Assembly (NCBI GenBank): GCA_029881795.1
Contig: JAOULX010000002.1
Span: forward strand, 124,001-188,000
From: Gammaproteobacteria bacterium
GTDB lineage: Bacteria > Pseudomonadota > Gammaproteobacteria > SZUA-229
Length of the DNA stretch: 64,000 nucleotides
Reading direction: 5' to 3'
In this document: piece by piece, positions 1-10,315 of the stretch
How positions within the stretch are numbered: the first letter of the stretch is position 1
Layout of the letters: each line of letters begins with the position of its first letter
The notes under the pieces: model-generated
The model's input: the letters and a program-made list of their open reading frames with translations, nothing else
Database searches by the model: none
Told to the model about the DNA's origin: nothing
Program-made: the position numbers and the translations under genes

Positions 1-220
1 CAGTGTAATGACATTTGGGGAATTATCCGGCTTTGCGGCCGAAAGTTTTGGTGAAAACGGATATTCATATAACGATAAAAAAGCATTAATTAAAGATCTG
101 AAAAAACAACTTGAACACAGTATTGCTGTGCTGGTGAAAGGCTCACGTAGTATGCGCATGGAAGAAGTAGTGGCAGCATTAACTGACAATACTGGCCTGG
201 GGGCTGCATCATGTTATTAA
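1..220 (+). CDS. murF: UDP-N-acetylmuramoyl-tripeptide-D-alanyl-D-alanine ligase, C-terminal end (partial)
   Basis: Only the last ~72 codons are present; the gene enters from the left edge in frame 2. MurF adds D-Ala-D-Ala to the UDP-MurNAc-tripeptide in the cytoplasm, the last cytoplasmic step before lipid I. The visible tail has the family's C-terminal signature [15 protein letters not shown], which matches the conserved end of MurF (ILVKGSRSxxMEEVV in E. coli). Its stop overlaps the mraY start by 10 bases, as expected for the dcw cluster. The ATG at 8 is internal, not the true start. Confidence 0.93.
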   Translation, partial: SVMTFGELSGFAAESFGENGYSYNDKKALIKDLKKQLEHSIAVLVKGSRSMRMEEVVAALTDNTGLGAASCY

Positions 221-1293
221 TTTTGACTGAGTACTTAACACAAATTTACAGCGGCTTTAATGTCTTTTCATATCTGACGATGAGAGGAATTCTTGGTGCC
301 TTAACGGCATTAATGATTTCGCTGATGATCGGGCCATGGATGATCAGGCGTCTGTCGAGATATAACATTGGTCAGTCGGTAAGAGACGATGGCCCGCAGT
401 CTCATCTATCAAAGGCAGGTACACCGACCATGGGTGGTTTGCTGATTCTGGTTTCGATTGTAGTGACGACTTTACTGTGGGCTGATCTGAGTAATCATAA
501 AATCTGGCTTGTGCTTAGTGTTACTGTGGCTTTTGGTGTGATCGGCTGGGTTGATGATTATAAAAAAGTGGCGTTAAAAAACTCAAAAGGTTTGTCTGCC
601 GGCAAGAAATATTTCTGGCAATCGGTGTTCGGTTTTACTGCGGCTTATTTTCTCTACTCATCAGCTGTCTCGCCGGCAGAAACACTGCTGAGTGTGCCGT
701 TTTTTAAAGATCTGATGATTGATATGGGCTGGTTTTTTATTGTCTTTGTTTATCTGGTTATTGTGGGTACCAGTAATGCTGTTAATTTAACTGATGGGCT
801 TGATGGTCTTGCAATTATGCCGGCAGTGATGATTGCGGCAGCATTGGGTGTGATTGCTTATCTGACTGGGCATGTAAAGTTTGCCGAGTATCTGGCTATT
901 CCCTATATACATGGTGCCGGTGAGATGATTGTTTTTTGTGCTGCAATAGTGGGTGCCGGCTTAGGTTTTCTGTGGTTTAACACATATCCGGCACAGGTTT
1001 TTATGGGTGATATCGGTGCGCTGGCACTGGGAGCTGCACTGGGTGTGGTTGCGGTTGTGGTGCGTCAGGAATTATTGCTGGTGATTATGGGTGGCGTATT
1101 TGTGATGGAGACATTATCGGTAGTGCTGCAGGTTGCATCATTTAAATTAACCGGTAAAAGAATTTTTAAGATGGCACCGATACATCATCATTTTGAATTA
1201 AAAGGCTGGCCTGAACCGAGGGTGATTGTCAGGTTCTGGATTATAACATTTTGTCTGGTGCTGGCTGGTCTGGCTACCTTAAAACTAAGATAA
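211..1293 (+). CDS. mraY: phospho-N-acetylmuramoyl-pentapeptide transferase (MraY)
   Basis: Inner-membrane enzyme that transfers phospho-MurNAc-pentapeptide from UDP to undecaprenyl phosphate, making lipid I. The 360-residue product has the usual length and about ten hydrophobic segments. Family signatures are visible: the acidic pair D115-D116 in WVDDYKK, the NLTDGLDGL motif with D195, and the histidine cluster [11 protein letters not shown] near residue 323. The start lies inside the end of murF, so the two are probably translationally coupled. murD follows after 24 bases. Confidence 0.97.
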   Translation: MLLILTEYLTQIYSGFNVFSYLTMRGILGALTALMISLMIGPWMIRRLSRYNIGQSVRDDGPQSHLSKAGTPTMGGLLILVSIVVTTLLWADLSNHKIWLVLSVTVAFGVIGWVDDYKKVALKNSKGLSAGKKYFWQSVFGFTAAYFLYSSAVSPAETLLSVPFFKDLMIDMGWFFIVFVYLVIVGTSNAVNLTDGLDGLAIMPAVMIAAALGVIAYLTGHVKFAEYLAIPYIHGAGEMIVFCAAIVGAGLGFLWFNTYPAQVFMGDIGALALGAALGVVAVVVRQELLLVIMGGVFVMETLSVVLQVASFKLTGKRIFKMAPIHHHFELKGWPEPRVIVRFWIITFCLVLAGLATLKLR

Positions 1294-1317
1294 AACTCAG
1301 GGAATTAGTTAATCGTT

Positions 1318-2667
1318 ATGTCTGAATCGCAGCACATCGATCAGGATCTTAGCAACAGCGTGGTTGTACTCGGTCTGGGTATTACCGGGCTTTCTGTTGT
1401 GCGCTATTTAACAAATAAAAAAGATCTTCCTGTAGTGCTAGATAGTCGTGATCAGCCACCTGCAAAAGATGAATTAACGAAAGATTTCCCGCAAATAAAA
1501 TACCGCTTCGGTAGTTTTGATAAAAATATCCTTGCAAAAGCAAAACAGCTGGTTGTCAGTCCTGGTATTTCTGTTAAGACAGCAGCAATTGCACACGCGA
1601 AAAACTGTGGCGTTGAGGTCATAGGTGATATTGAAATATTTGCCAGAAATGCAGACGCACCGGTGATTGCGATTACTGGATCAAACGGTAAAAGTACGGT
1701 AACTACATTAGTCGGCGACATTCTCAGACAAGCTGGTCTTAAGGTGGCTGTTGGAGGAAATATCGGTGTGCCGGCGCTTGATTTGCTGGACAAAAATGCA
1801 GATGTATATGTTTTAGAATTATCGAGCTTTCAGCTTGAAACAGTGCAAAGTTTAAAGCCCGAGTCTGCGGTAGTGCTGAATGTTAGCGAAGACCATATGG
1901 ATCGTTATGACAGTTATGGCGATTATATAACGGCTAAGCAACGGATATATTCTGGTGCCTTGCACTGTGTAATTAATCGCGATGATGAAATCGTTAGTAG
2001 TATGCGGACTGCAAAAGGCAGTATCAGTTTTGGTATCTCTGAGCCGACTGAAAATGACTATGGTTTACGAAGCATAAATGGAGAGAGATGGATCTGTAAA
2101 GGTCAAAGCAAGTTAATTAATAGCGCAGATTTACAGATCGGTGGTTTACATAATATTACCAATGTAATGGCGGCACTGGCTTTGTCTGACAGTTTCGAAC
2201 TTGATCAAGAAAAAGTTATTAAAGCAGTAAAGCAGTTTGCAGGTTTGCCTCATCGAATGCAGCGGGTTGGCGTTAAAGATGGTGTCAACTGGTATAACGA
2301 TTCGAAAGCCACCAATGTGGGTGCAGCAAATGCTGCGATTGCTGGCTTGCATGGCAAGGTCATATTGATTGCGGGTGGTGAGAGCAAAGATGCTGACCTT
2401 TCACTATTAAAAGAGGTGGTTGAGAAGCACGTTAAATTGCTGATTTTAATCGGAAGAGATGCCGATAAAATTGAACAGGTATGCCGCGGTATAACGGAAA
2501 TTGTTCATGCAGTCACTATGAACGAGGCAGTAGATATTGCTAGTCAGTCTGCAATCAATGGCGATAATGTGCTGTTGTCGCCAGCCTGTGCCAGTTTTGA
2601 TATGTTTGATAATTACGAACATCGCGGCGATGTATTTGTTGCGGCTGTCAGGGAGGTGCTGAAATGA
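1318..2667 (+). CDS. murD: UDP-N-acetylmuramoyl-L-alanine-D-glutamate ligase (MurD)
   Basis: Cytoplasmic Mur ligase adding D-glutamate to UDP-MurNAc-L-Ala. The 449-residue length is normal. Visible motifs are the N-terminal Rossmann-like VLGLGITGLSVVRYL segment, the ATP-binding loop GSNGKST near residue 122, the YNDSKATN motif and the C-terminal LSPACASFDMFDNYEHRGD signature of MurD. It sits in the expected dcw position after mraY and overlaps ftsW by four bases (ATGA). Confidence 0.97.
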   Translation: MSESQHIDQDLSNSVVVLGLGITGLSVVRYLTNKKDLPVVLDSRDQPPAKDELTKDFPQIKYRFGSFDKNILAKAKQLVVSPGISVKTAAIAHAKNCGVEVIGDIEIFARNADAPVIAITGSNGKSTVTTLVGDILRQAGLKVAVGGNIGVPALDLLDKNADVYVLELSSFQLETVQSLKPESAVVLNVSEDHMDRYDSYGDYITAKQRIYSGALHCVINRDDEIVSSMRTAKGSISFGISEPTENDYGLRSINGERWICKGQSKLINSADLQIGGLHNITNVMAALALSDSFELDQEKVIKAVKQFAGLPHRMQRVGVKDGVNWYNDSKATNVGAANAAIAGLHGKVILIAGGESKDADLSLLKEVVEKHVKLLILIGRDADKIEQVCRGITEIVHAVTMNEAVDIASQSAINGDNVLLSPACASFDMFDNYEHRGDVFVAAVREVLK

Positions 2668-3869
2668 GTGCCTTTATAGAAGCTGTAAGTTCGGTCAGTA
2701 AGAATACGGTTGTTAAAAAAGAACAAACGATTGAATTTGACCTGAAGCTGTTGACGGTTGCTCTGGTAATACTGTGTCTTGGGCTGGTCATGGTTTCGTC
2801 TGCATCGATTACTACAGCTGATCGTGATCTTGGTTCACCGTTCTATTATTTGCAGCGCCAATTACTTTCGGCACTACTAGGTCTGATCGCTGGATATATA
2901 GTCACCAGAGTGCGTCTGGTGTACTGGGAAAAATCGGGCATGCTGCTGTTAGGGATTTCGATGTTGCTGTTAGTGTTGGTGTTAATACCGGGTATTGGTA
3001 ATACCGTTAATGGCAGCACCCGCTGGATACCACTCGGAATTTTCAATTTACAAGTGTCAGAACTGGCTAAATTATTTTTACTGATCTACACCGCAGGATA
3101 TTTGGTCAGACATGGCAGTGAAGTGAGGACGACATTCTGGGGTTTTGTAAAACCAATGTTGCTGGTAAGTTTGGCTTGTCTACTGCTTTTATTAGAGCCA
3201 GATTTCGGTGCTACTGTAGTGATTATGCTGACAGTGATGAGCATGATGTATTTAGGCGGTGTACGCTTTTCACAGTTTTTTGCATTGATTGTTTCCTTTG
3301 CAGCTGCCGCAACTTTGCTAATTGTTTCGTCGCCATATCGTATGCAGCGATTAACCGCTTTTGTCAATCCGTGGCAAGATCCGTTTAACAGTGGCTTTCA
3401 GTTAACCCAGTCGTTAATCGCAATTGGTCGAGGTGCATGGTCCGGTACCGGCCTGGGTGGCAGTGTTCAGAAACTGTTTTATCTGCCAGAAGCACATACA
3501 GATTTTGTGTTTGCAGTTTATGCAGAAGAAACAGGGTTTATTGGCGTGATGTTATTACTGTTTTTATTTGGTTATTTTATTTTCAGGGCTTTTATTAACG
3601 GCAGACAAGCTGAAAAAAATGGCAATAAATTTGCAGCATTTACGGCCTTTGGTATTGCGACATGGTTGGGCTTGCAAGCATTTATAAATATTGGTGTGAA
3701 TATGGGGCTGCTGCCAACAAAAGGGCTGACCTTGCCACTGATGAGTTATGGCGGAAGCAGCTTGGTTGTAAACTGTGTCGCAATCGGAATTCTTATCCGT
3801 ATCAGTATTGAAAATGCATTGTTTGGAAAGCAGGCGATGTCCAGCTCCCGTAACAGGAGAGTTCAATGA
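2664..3869 (+). CDS. ftsW: peptidoglycan glycosyltransferase FtsW
   Basis: SEDS-family polytopic inner-membrane protein that polymerises septal peptidoglycan with its partner PBP. The 401-residue protein has a short cytoplasmic N-terminus and about ten membrane segments. The family motif [25 protein letters not shown] appears here as [20 protein letters not shown] followed by YGGSS, together with [16 protein letters not shown] and [17 protein letters not shown], all diagnostic of FtsW/RodA. The dcw location between murD and murG (ATGA overlaps on both sides) makes FtsW rather than RodA. Confidence 0.97.
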   Translation: [401 protein letters not shown]

Positions 3870-4945
3870 CAACGAAAACAGTGCTGATAATGGCGGGTGG
3901 TACCGGTGGACATGTGTTTCCTGCGCTGGCGGTTGCGGACTGTTTAAAAGCTAAAAATATCACGGTAGTTTGGCTCGGAACCAGGCAGGGTATTGAGGCC
4001 AAATTGGTTGTTGAGGCCGGTTACGATATTCGCTGGTTAAGTATCAGTGGTTTGCGTGGAAAAAATAAATGGTCACTGGTGTTGGCACCGTTTAAATTGT
4101 TTTTTGCTTGTTTGCAGGCGCTGCGGGTGATCATTGAAGTTAAGCCTGCTGCAGTGCTGGGTATGGGTGGGTTTGCCTCGGGTCCTGGCGGGCTGATGGC
4201 TTTTCTAACAGCTCGCCCATTGCTGGTGCATGAACAAAATGCAATTCCAGGAATGACAAATACATTACTGGCAAAAATGGCTGGTGTGGTGATGGAAGCA
4301 TTTCCGAAAACTTTTAAGCCGTCTGATAAAGTGCATTTAGTGGGCAATCCTGTGCGTGAAAATATAGCGAAGATAAAGCCGCCTGCTGAACGATTAAAAT
4401 CCCGAGGAAATAGATTAAAAATTCTTGTCGTCGGTGGCAGTTTGGGTGCGGCTGCATTAAACGAAGCGGTGCCAGCTATGTTGAGCTTGTCAGATAATCA
4501 GCAAAAGTATGAAGTTTGGCACCAAGCCGGCAGCAAAAACATTGCAACCACTCAAGCGATTTATAGCGAGTTTAATCTTGATGCTCGGGTAGACGCTTTT
4601 ATTGACAATATGGCAGATGCCTACGAATGGGCAGATGTGGTTATTTGCAGAGCAGGTGCAATGACAGTTTCTGAATTGGCGATGGCCGGTATGGCATCAA
4701 TTTTAATACCGTATCCTTATGCTGTTGATGATCATCAGACAGCGAACGCCGGTTTCCTTGTTAAAAATAATGCGGCCATTTTAATACCGCAAACAGAATT
4801 ATCAGCAGAGCGACTGAGTCAGGAGCTTGTAGCGTTAACAGATGAGAAAATTATGAAAATGTCAGTGGCGGCACAAAATATTGCAACACCATCTGCGGCG
4901 CAAAAAGCAGCAGAGTTATGTATGTTAGCGGGAGGTTTGAAATGA
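3866..4945 (+). CDS. murG: UDP-GlcNAc:lipid I GlcNAc transferase (MurG)
   Basis: Peripheral inner-membrane glycosyltransferase that converts lipid I to lipid II. The N-terminal glycine-rich loop [14 protein letters not shown] is the MurG signature, a second G-loop reads [13 protein letters not shown] near residue 190, and the C-domain motif [14 protein letters not shown] carries the UDP-binding segment. At 359 residues it is full length. It overlaps ftsW and murC by four bases each, which supports one tightly coupled transcript. Confidence 0.97.
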
Positions 4946-6363
4946 TTACTGATCACCCAATGCGAAAGATAACAAAAATCCACTTTGTTGGAATTGGTGG
5001 TGCCGGTATGTCCGGTATTGCTGAAGTGCTGGCAAATCTTGAGTATCAAGTATCGGGATCAGATCTGAATGAAAATGTAGCAACCAGGCGCTTACGTGAT
5101 CTGGGGGTTAAAGTTACCATTGGTCATGATGCTGAAAATATCCATGACTGTGATGTTGTAGTGACTTCAACAGCTGTTAGCGAATCGAATCCGGAAGTCA
5201 TGGCGGCCAGAGAGAAGCGCATACCCATTATTCCTCGCGCTGAAATGCTAGCAGAGCTGATGCGCTTTCGTTATGGCATTGCAGTGGCAGGAACACACGG
5301 TAAAACGACAACAACCAGTCTGGTGGCGAGCATATTGGCAGAAGCGGGTCTGGATCCGACTTATGTTATCGGTGGTAAATTAAACAGCTCAGCCAGTAAT
5401 GCAAAACTGGGTGCGAGTCGTTATCTGGTAGCAGAAGCAGATGAAAGTGACGCGTCATTTTTATACCTGCAGCCAATGATGTCAGTGGTAACCAATATCG
5501 ATGCCGATCACCTCTCTACTTATGGCGGTGATTTCGAAGTGTTAAAGAAAACTTTTATAGAGTTTTTACATCACTTGCCATTTTACGGCCGTGCAATTAT
5601 GTGTGTCGATGATCCGGTTATCCGTGATGTTATTGCGCAAATAACAAGGCCAGTGATTACTTACGGTATAGACAATGAAGCAGATGTACAGGCCTCAAAC
5701 GTAAGTTATGAAGCAATGCAGAGTCACTTTGATGTTTGTTTGCCGGAACGTGAGACAAAAATCAGTGTGACGCTGAGTCTGCCCGGAGAACATAATGTAT
5801 TAAATGCACTGGCAGCAATTTCGGTGGCGCATCAGCTTGGCGTCGACGATGTGGTTATTCAAAAAGCATTGACAGGCTTTCAGGGAATTGGCCGTCGAAT
5901 GCAACAATACGGTGAAATCAATACAGTCAGTGGCAAGATTACACTGGTGGATGATTATGGGCATCATCCGACCGAAGTCAATGCCAGTATTAAAGCGATA
6001 CGAACAGCGTGGCCTGAGCGCCGGCTGGTGGTTGTGTTTCAGCCGCACCGCTACAGCAGAACGCATGATCTGTTTGAGGATTTCAGTCAGGTGTTAGCAA
6101 CAACGGATGTGCTTGTGTTGTCGGAAGTTTATTCGGCCGGTGAATCTCCGGTTGCCGGTGCTGATGGCAGATCACTGGCAGCTGCGATCCGGGCCAGAGG
6201 TCAGGTGAACCCGGTTTTTGTTGAGGATATTGAACAGGTGCCGGAGGCGCTTCTGAATATTTTGCAGGATAAGGACGTGGTACTGACACTGGGTGCAGGA
6301 AGTGTTGGTGCCATGGCCAGTTGTTTGCCAGAAACCTTATCGAATAAGGAAGTGGTAGGTTAA
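4942..6363 (+). CDS. murC: UDP-N-acetylmuramate-L-alanine ligase (MurC)
   Basis: Mur ligase that adds L-alanine to UDP-MurNAc, the first peptide-stem step. I chose the ATG at 4942, which overlaps the murG stop as ATGA and has a GGAGG ribosome-binding site 7 bases upstream; an in-frame ATG at 4918 lies inside murG without a good site. The 473-residue product shows the N-terminal [17 protein letters not shown] motif, the ATP loop [10 protein letters not shown] near residue 120 and the [10 protein letters not shown] motif typical of MurC. Confidence 0.96.
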   Translation: MITDHPMRKITKIHFVGIGGAGMSGIAEVLANLEYQVSGSDLNENVATRRLRDLGVKVTIGHDAENIHDCDVVVTSTAVSESNPEVMAAREKRIPIIPRAEMLAELMRFRYGIAVAGTHGKTTTTSLVASILAEAGLDPTYVIGGKLNSSASNAKLGASRYLVAEADESDASFLYLQPMMSVVTNIDADHLSTYGGDFEVLKKTFIEFLHHLPFYGRAIMCVDDPVIRDVIAQITRPVITYGIDNEADVQASNVSYEAMQSHFDVCLPERETKISVTLSLPGEHNVLNALAAISVAHQLGVDDVVIQKALTGFQGIGRRMQQYGEINTVSGKITLVDDYGHHPTEVNASIKAIRTAWPERRLVVVFQPHRYSRTHDLFEDFSQVLATTDVLVLSEVYSAGESPVAGADGRSLAAAIRARGQVNPVFVEDIEQVPEALLNILQDKDVVLTLGAGSVGAMASCLPETLSNKEVVG

Positions 6364-7265
6364 TGTCAGCAGTGGCCGACAATAATGTTAGGGGTGCGTT
6401 AATGTTAAACGAACCTATGTCTAAGCACACAACCTGGCGAGTTGGTGGTGTGGCAGATCACTATTTTATTCCGGCAGATGTAAATGATTTGAGTCTTTAT
6501 CTTAAATCGTTAAACCAAAGTGAGAATGTCTTCTGGCTGGGTTTGGGTAGTAATTTGCTGGTGCGTGATGGCGGTATTCGTGGCAGCGTGATTGCTACAG
6601 CCAATGCGCTGACAGGTATTGAATTGTTAGAGGGCAATATGCTTGATGTCGGTGCCGGAGTGCCGTGTGCAATTTTGGCCAGATTTTGTGCAAGAAATGA
6701 TTTAATAAATGGTGAGTTTTTTGCAGGAATTCCCGGTGTGGTAGGTGGTGCATTAAGAATGAATGCGGGTGCTTTTGGCGGTGAAACCTGGAATCACGTC
6801 GTTGAGGTAGAGACGATAAATCGTAAAGGTGATTTGAATTGGCGCTCCAGAAATGATTATGAAGTTTTATATCGCTCAGTGAAAGGCCACGATGAAGAAT
6901 GGTTTGTAAAGGCGCGATTTAAGTTTGAATCGGGTGATGGTGTAAAAGCTGCGGATGATATTAAACAGTTGTTGTTAAAGCGTTCATTGACACAACCGAC
7001 TGGTACGGCAAATTGTGGATCAGTATTTAAAAACCCGGAAGCTGGATATGCAGCAAAACTGATTGAAGAAGCAGGTCTGCGTAATCACAGAATCGGTGGT
7101 GCAGTGGTGTCGGATAAGCATACTAATTTTATTATTAATGATGGCAGCGCAACAGCGGCTGATATCGAAGAGCTTATTAATTATGTGCAGGTTCAGGTGT
7201 ATAAAAAATCCGGGATAAAATTGTTACCGGAAGTTCATATCGTGGGTGAAAGAGAAGATGTCTGA
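6363..7265 (+). CDS. murB: UDP-N-acetylenolpyruvoylglucosamine reductase (MurB)
   Basis: FAD-dependent cytoplasmic reductase completing UDP-MurNAc synthesis. The 300-residue length and the motif set fit the type II (short) MurB: HTTWRVGG near the N-terminus, the FAD-binding WLGLGSNLLVRDGG, GIPGVVGGALRMNAGAFGGE, and PTGTANCGSVFKNP with the catalytic serine region. Its start shares one base with the murC stop; its end overlaps ddl by eight bases. Confidence 0.97.
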   Translation: MSAVADNNVRGALMLNEPMSKHTTWRVGGVADHYFIPADVNDLSLYLKSLNQSENVFWLGLGSNLLVRDGGIRGSVIATANALTGIELLEGNMLDVGAGVPCAILARFCARNDLINGEFFAGIPGVVGGALRMNAGAFGGETWNHVVEVETINRKGDLNWRSRNDYEVLYRSVKGHDEEWFVKARFKFESGDGVKAADDIKQLLLKRSLTQPTGTANCGSVFKNPEAGYAAKLIEEAGLRNHRIGGAVVSDKHTNFIINDGSATAADIEELINYVQVQVYKKSGIKLLPEVHIVGEREDV

Positions 7266-8181
7266 TCTTAAAAAACAATTCGGTAAAGTTGCAGTGCTAA
7301 TGGGTGGCTGGTCTGCTGAGCGCGAAGTCTCTTTAAAGAGTGGTGATGCTGTGCTGGCAGCATTATTAAGTGCCGGTGTGGATGCCAGTGCTGTTGATTT
7401 TAAAAAAAATGATATTCAGCAGTTAAGTGGTTTTGATCGTGTGTTTAATATAGTGCATGGACGTGGTGGAGAAGATGGTGTGCTGCAAGGTCTGTTGGAG
7501 TTTATGGCGCTCCCTTATACCGGTTCGGGTGTGCTGGGGTCTGCGCTGGCGATGGATAAAATCCGAACTAAAGAAATCTGGAAAAGTCAGCAATTACAGA
7601 CACCGGCTTACCGCACAGTCAGAGATTTGGCGGCGTGTTTAACGGCGATTGAAGAATTAGGGCTGCCGCTGATTATGAAGCCGGCACTGGAAGGATCGAG
7701 TATTGGTATCAGTAAAGTAACCGATATTGAGCAGGCAGAAGCAGCATTTGATCTGGCAGCAGGCTGTAATAGTGATGTTCTGGTTGAAGCATGGATTGAA
7801 GGTGAGGAATATAGCGCGTCAATTCTTAACAATCGTGTGCTGCCGCTGATCAAACTTAAAACGGCCAATCAGTTTTATGATTACGATGCAAAATACGTTT
7901 CTGATGCAACCGAATATATTTGTCCGTGTGGTTTGTCTGAGAGTAAAGAAATAGAAATGGCTGAGATTGCAACCAGAGCATTTGCTGCGATATCAGGTGC
8001 CGGTTGGGGACGAATTGATTTCATGCTGGATGCAGAGCAGAAGCCTTGGCTGATAGAAGCCAATACGGTGCCAGGTATGACCGATCATAGTCTGGTGCCG
8101 ATGGCAGCCAGACAGGCTGGTTTAACTATGGAAGAGTTGGTACTTGAGATTCTGAAAACATCTGAGGAAAGGAATGTTTAA
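7258..8181 (+). CDS. ddl: D-alanine-D-alanine ligase
   Basis: ATP-grasp enzyme joining two D-alanines for the peptidoglycan stem. The product (307 residues from ATG 7258, preceded by an AAGAGAAG-like site; a GTG at 7246 is possible but poorer) contains VLMGGWSAEREVSLKSG, VHGRGGEDGVLQGLLE, the ATP-grasp KPALEGSSIGISK loop, the Mg-binding GRIDFMLD segment and EANTVPGMTDHS. It is the form usually named DdlB when located in the dcw cluster. It overlaps murB and ftsQ by eight bases each. Confidence 0.96.
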   Translation: MSDLKKQFGKVAVLMGGWSAEREVSLKSGDAVLAALLSAGVDASAVDFKKNDIQQLSGFDRVFNIVHGRGGEDGVLQGLLEFMALPYTGSGVLGSALAMDKIRTKEIWKSQQLQTPAYRTVRDLAACLTAIEELGLPLIMKPALEGSSIGISKVTDIEQAEAAFDLAAGCNSDVLVEAWIEGEEYSASILNNRVLPLIKLKTANQFYDYDAKYVSDATEYICPCGLSESKEIEMAEIATRAFAAISGAGWGRIDFMLDAEQKPWLIEANTVPGMTDHSLVPMAARQAGLTMEELVLEILKTSEERNV

Positions 8182-9028
8182 GCGCCAACATAAAAGAAAA
8201 AGCGCTGCTGTGCGTAAGAGTGTGCTGCCGGATAATGGCCGTGTGCAGGCGCGTATTATTAAACCGTTGTTGTTGATGCTGGTGGTCGGGGTCACGGTGT
8301 TTGCCATTAACAAAGTGTATTCGTCATTAGCGCTGTTCCCTGTTAAGCAGGTAAGGGTTGAGGGTGAGTTTAAATACCTTGATAAAGCCGGAGTAGAAAA
8401 GAAGATTGAGGAGCTGACTGTCGGTGGTTTTTTCGATATTAATATTGTTGCTATCAGAAACGAGTTGTTGACTATGCCATGGGTGAAGCGGGCTTTTGTG
8501 CGCAGAGAATGGCCGGATAAAGTTGTTATTCGTGTGGTGGAAAAACAGGCTGTTGCAAAATGGTTAACGGATTCAGTATTGACTGCAGAAGGCGAGTTGT
8601 TTTATCCGCCGGACATAATTGCTGTTGAGCCAATGGTAGAGCTTAGAGGTCCTGATAACAGGCATGGCTTCGTGTTGGATGAGTTTATGAAAATACAAAA
8701 AATGGTTTCACATGCTGATATTACAGTAACAGCACTTGAGCAGAATGAGAGACGATCCTGGAAGATGAAAGTTCAGGGTATGACAATTAATCTCGGGCGG
8801 AAAAATATCTATAAAAAAATTGAAAGTTTTGCTGCTGTGTATGCGTCTTTAATAAAGCCTCAGGTCAGTAAAATTAAACAGATAGATTTTCGCTTTACCA
8901 ACGGTTTTGCTGTGGTATGGAAGACTAAGGCAGAAATAAATATGCATGCTGAATACAAAAACACAATATTCACGAATCAGAAAAGAGTGGATTTAACTTT
9001 GATGACGGGGACGATTAGAAATGTCTAA
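8174..9028 (+). CDS. ftsQ: cell division protein FtsQ
   Basis: Bitopic division protein that links the early FtsZ ring to later FtsLB/FtsWI. The 284-residue product has a basic cytoplasmic N-terminus, a single membrane segment around residues 32-50 (LLLMLVVGVTVFAINKVY), then a POTRA-like region starting VKQVRVEGEFKYLDKAGVEKK, with the MPWVKRAFVRREWPDKVVIRV motif characteristic of FtsQ/DivIB. Position between ddl and ftsA confirms it. The end of ddl and start of ftsA overlap it by eight bases each. Confidence 0.96.
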   Translation: MFKRQHKRKSAAVRKSVLPDNGRVQARIIKPLLLMLVVGVTVFAINKVYSSLALFPVKQVRVEGEFKYLDKAGVEKKIEELTVGGFFDINIVAIRNELLTMPWVKRAFVRREWPDKVVIRVVEKQAVAKWLTDSVLTAEGELFYPPDIIAVEPMVELRGPDNRHGFVLDEFMKIQKMVSHADITVTALEQNERRSWKMKVQGMTINLGRKNIYKKIESFAAVYASLIKPQVSKIKQIDFRFTNGFAVVWKTKAEINMHAEYKNTIFTNQKRVDLTLMTGTIRNV

Positions 9029-10262
9029 AAGATCAGAAAAAAATATGATTGTTGGTCTGGATATCGGAACGTCTAAAATCGTAGCGATAGTTGGTGAATA
9101 CGATCCGGTCGCCGGCAGTGATGTGGAAATAATCGGTATTGGATCACATCCATCTCGAGGCTTAAAAAAAGGCGTTGTAGTCAATATTGAATCAACAGTC
9201 CAGTCTATTCAGCGGGCGATAGAAGAAGCCGAATTAATGGCCGGCTGCCAGATTAACTCGGTATATGCGGGAATTGCTGGCAGTCACATAAAAAGTATGA
9301 ATTCACATGGCATAGTCGCGATTAAAGACCGTGAGGTCACGGCAGGTGATCTGGACAGGGTGATTGATGCGGCACGTGCGGTTGCGATTCCGGCTGATCA
9401 GAGGGTGTTACATATCCTGCCACAGGAATTCATTATTGATCAGCAAGAAGGTATTAGAGAGCCGATTGGTATGTCAGGCGTCAGACTAGAAGCAAAGGTG
9501 CACCTAGTAACCGGTGCAGTCGGTGCGGCGCAGAACATAATTAAATGTGTAAGGCGCTGTGGGCTTGAGGTTGATGACATTATTTTAGAACAGTTGGCTT
9601 CCAGTTACTCGATATTAACAGATGATGAAAAAGAGCTCGGTGTATGCATTGTTGATATTGGTGGTGGTACCACCGACATTGCGGTATTTGCTGATGGTGC
9701 AATCCGCCACACGGCAGTTATTCCTATCGCTGGTGATCAGGTGACCAATGACATTGCGGTTGCGCTGAGAACACCGACTCAGAACGCTGAGGAAATCAAA
9801 ATAAAGTATGCCTGTGCGCTAAGGCAGCTGGCGAATCCTGATGAAACAATTGAAGTGCCGAGTGTTGGTGAACGAGCAGCCAGACAGTTATCACGCCAGA
9901 CACTGGCAGAAGTGGTCGAGCCACGTTATGAAGAATTATTAATGCTGGTACAGGCTGAGCTGAGAAAAAGTGGTTTTGAAGAACTGATTGCGGCGGGTGT
10001 GGTGTTAACCGGTGGCAGCGCAAAAATGGACGGGGTTGTAGATCTTGCAGAAGAAATATTCCATATGCCTGTCAGGCTTGGCTACCCACAATATATTACT
10101 GGTTTGTCAGATGTTGTGAAAAATCCGATTTATGCAACCGGCGTCGGTTTGTTGTTATTTGGTCGACATAACCGTGACAGCGGCCAGGGTGGTTTTAGTG
10201 AAGAGTCGGGAATGAAATCTGTCTGGAGCAGAATGAAGAGCTGGTTCCAGGGTAATTTTTAA
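9021..10262 (+). CDS. ftsA: cell division protein FtsA
   Basis: Actin-like ATPase that tethers FtsZ to the inner membrane. The 413-residue protein shows the phosphate-1 loop VGLDIGTSKIVAIVGE at the N-terminus, phosphate-2 VCIVDIGGGTTDIAVF near residue 210, and the adenosine motif VVLTGGSAKMDGV. The C-terminus ends in an amphipathic, Trp-rich helix (SVWSRMKSWFQGNF), the membrane-targeting sequence of FtsA. It overlaps ftsQ by eight bases and is followed after 53 AT-rich bases by ftsZ. Confidence 0.97.
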   Translation: MSKRSEKNMIVGLDIGTSKIVAIVGEYDPVAGSDVEIIGIGSHPSRGLKKGVVVNIESTVQSIQRAIEEAELMAGCQINSVYAGIAGSHIKSMNSHGIVAIKDREVTAGDLDRVIDAARAVAIPADQRVLHILPQEFIIDQQEGIREPIGMSGVRLEAKVHLVTGAVGAAQNIIKCVRRCGLEVDDIILEQLASSYSILTDDEKELGVCIVDIGGGTTDIAVFADGAIRHTAVIPIAGDQVTNDIAVALRTPTQNAEEIKIKYACALRQLANPDETIEVPSVGERAARQLSRQTLAEVVEPRYEELLMLVQAELRKSGFEELIAAGVVLTGGSAKMDGVVDLAEEIFHMPVRLGYPQYITGLSDVVKNPIYATGVGLLLFGRHNRDSGQGGFSEESGMKSVWSRMKSWFQGNF

Positions 10263-10315
10263 AAGTTTAAAGTATTTAAAAGTATTAAATTCGTGGTTAC
10301 GGAGGAGTAAGAGCG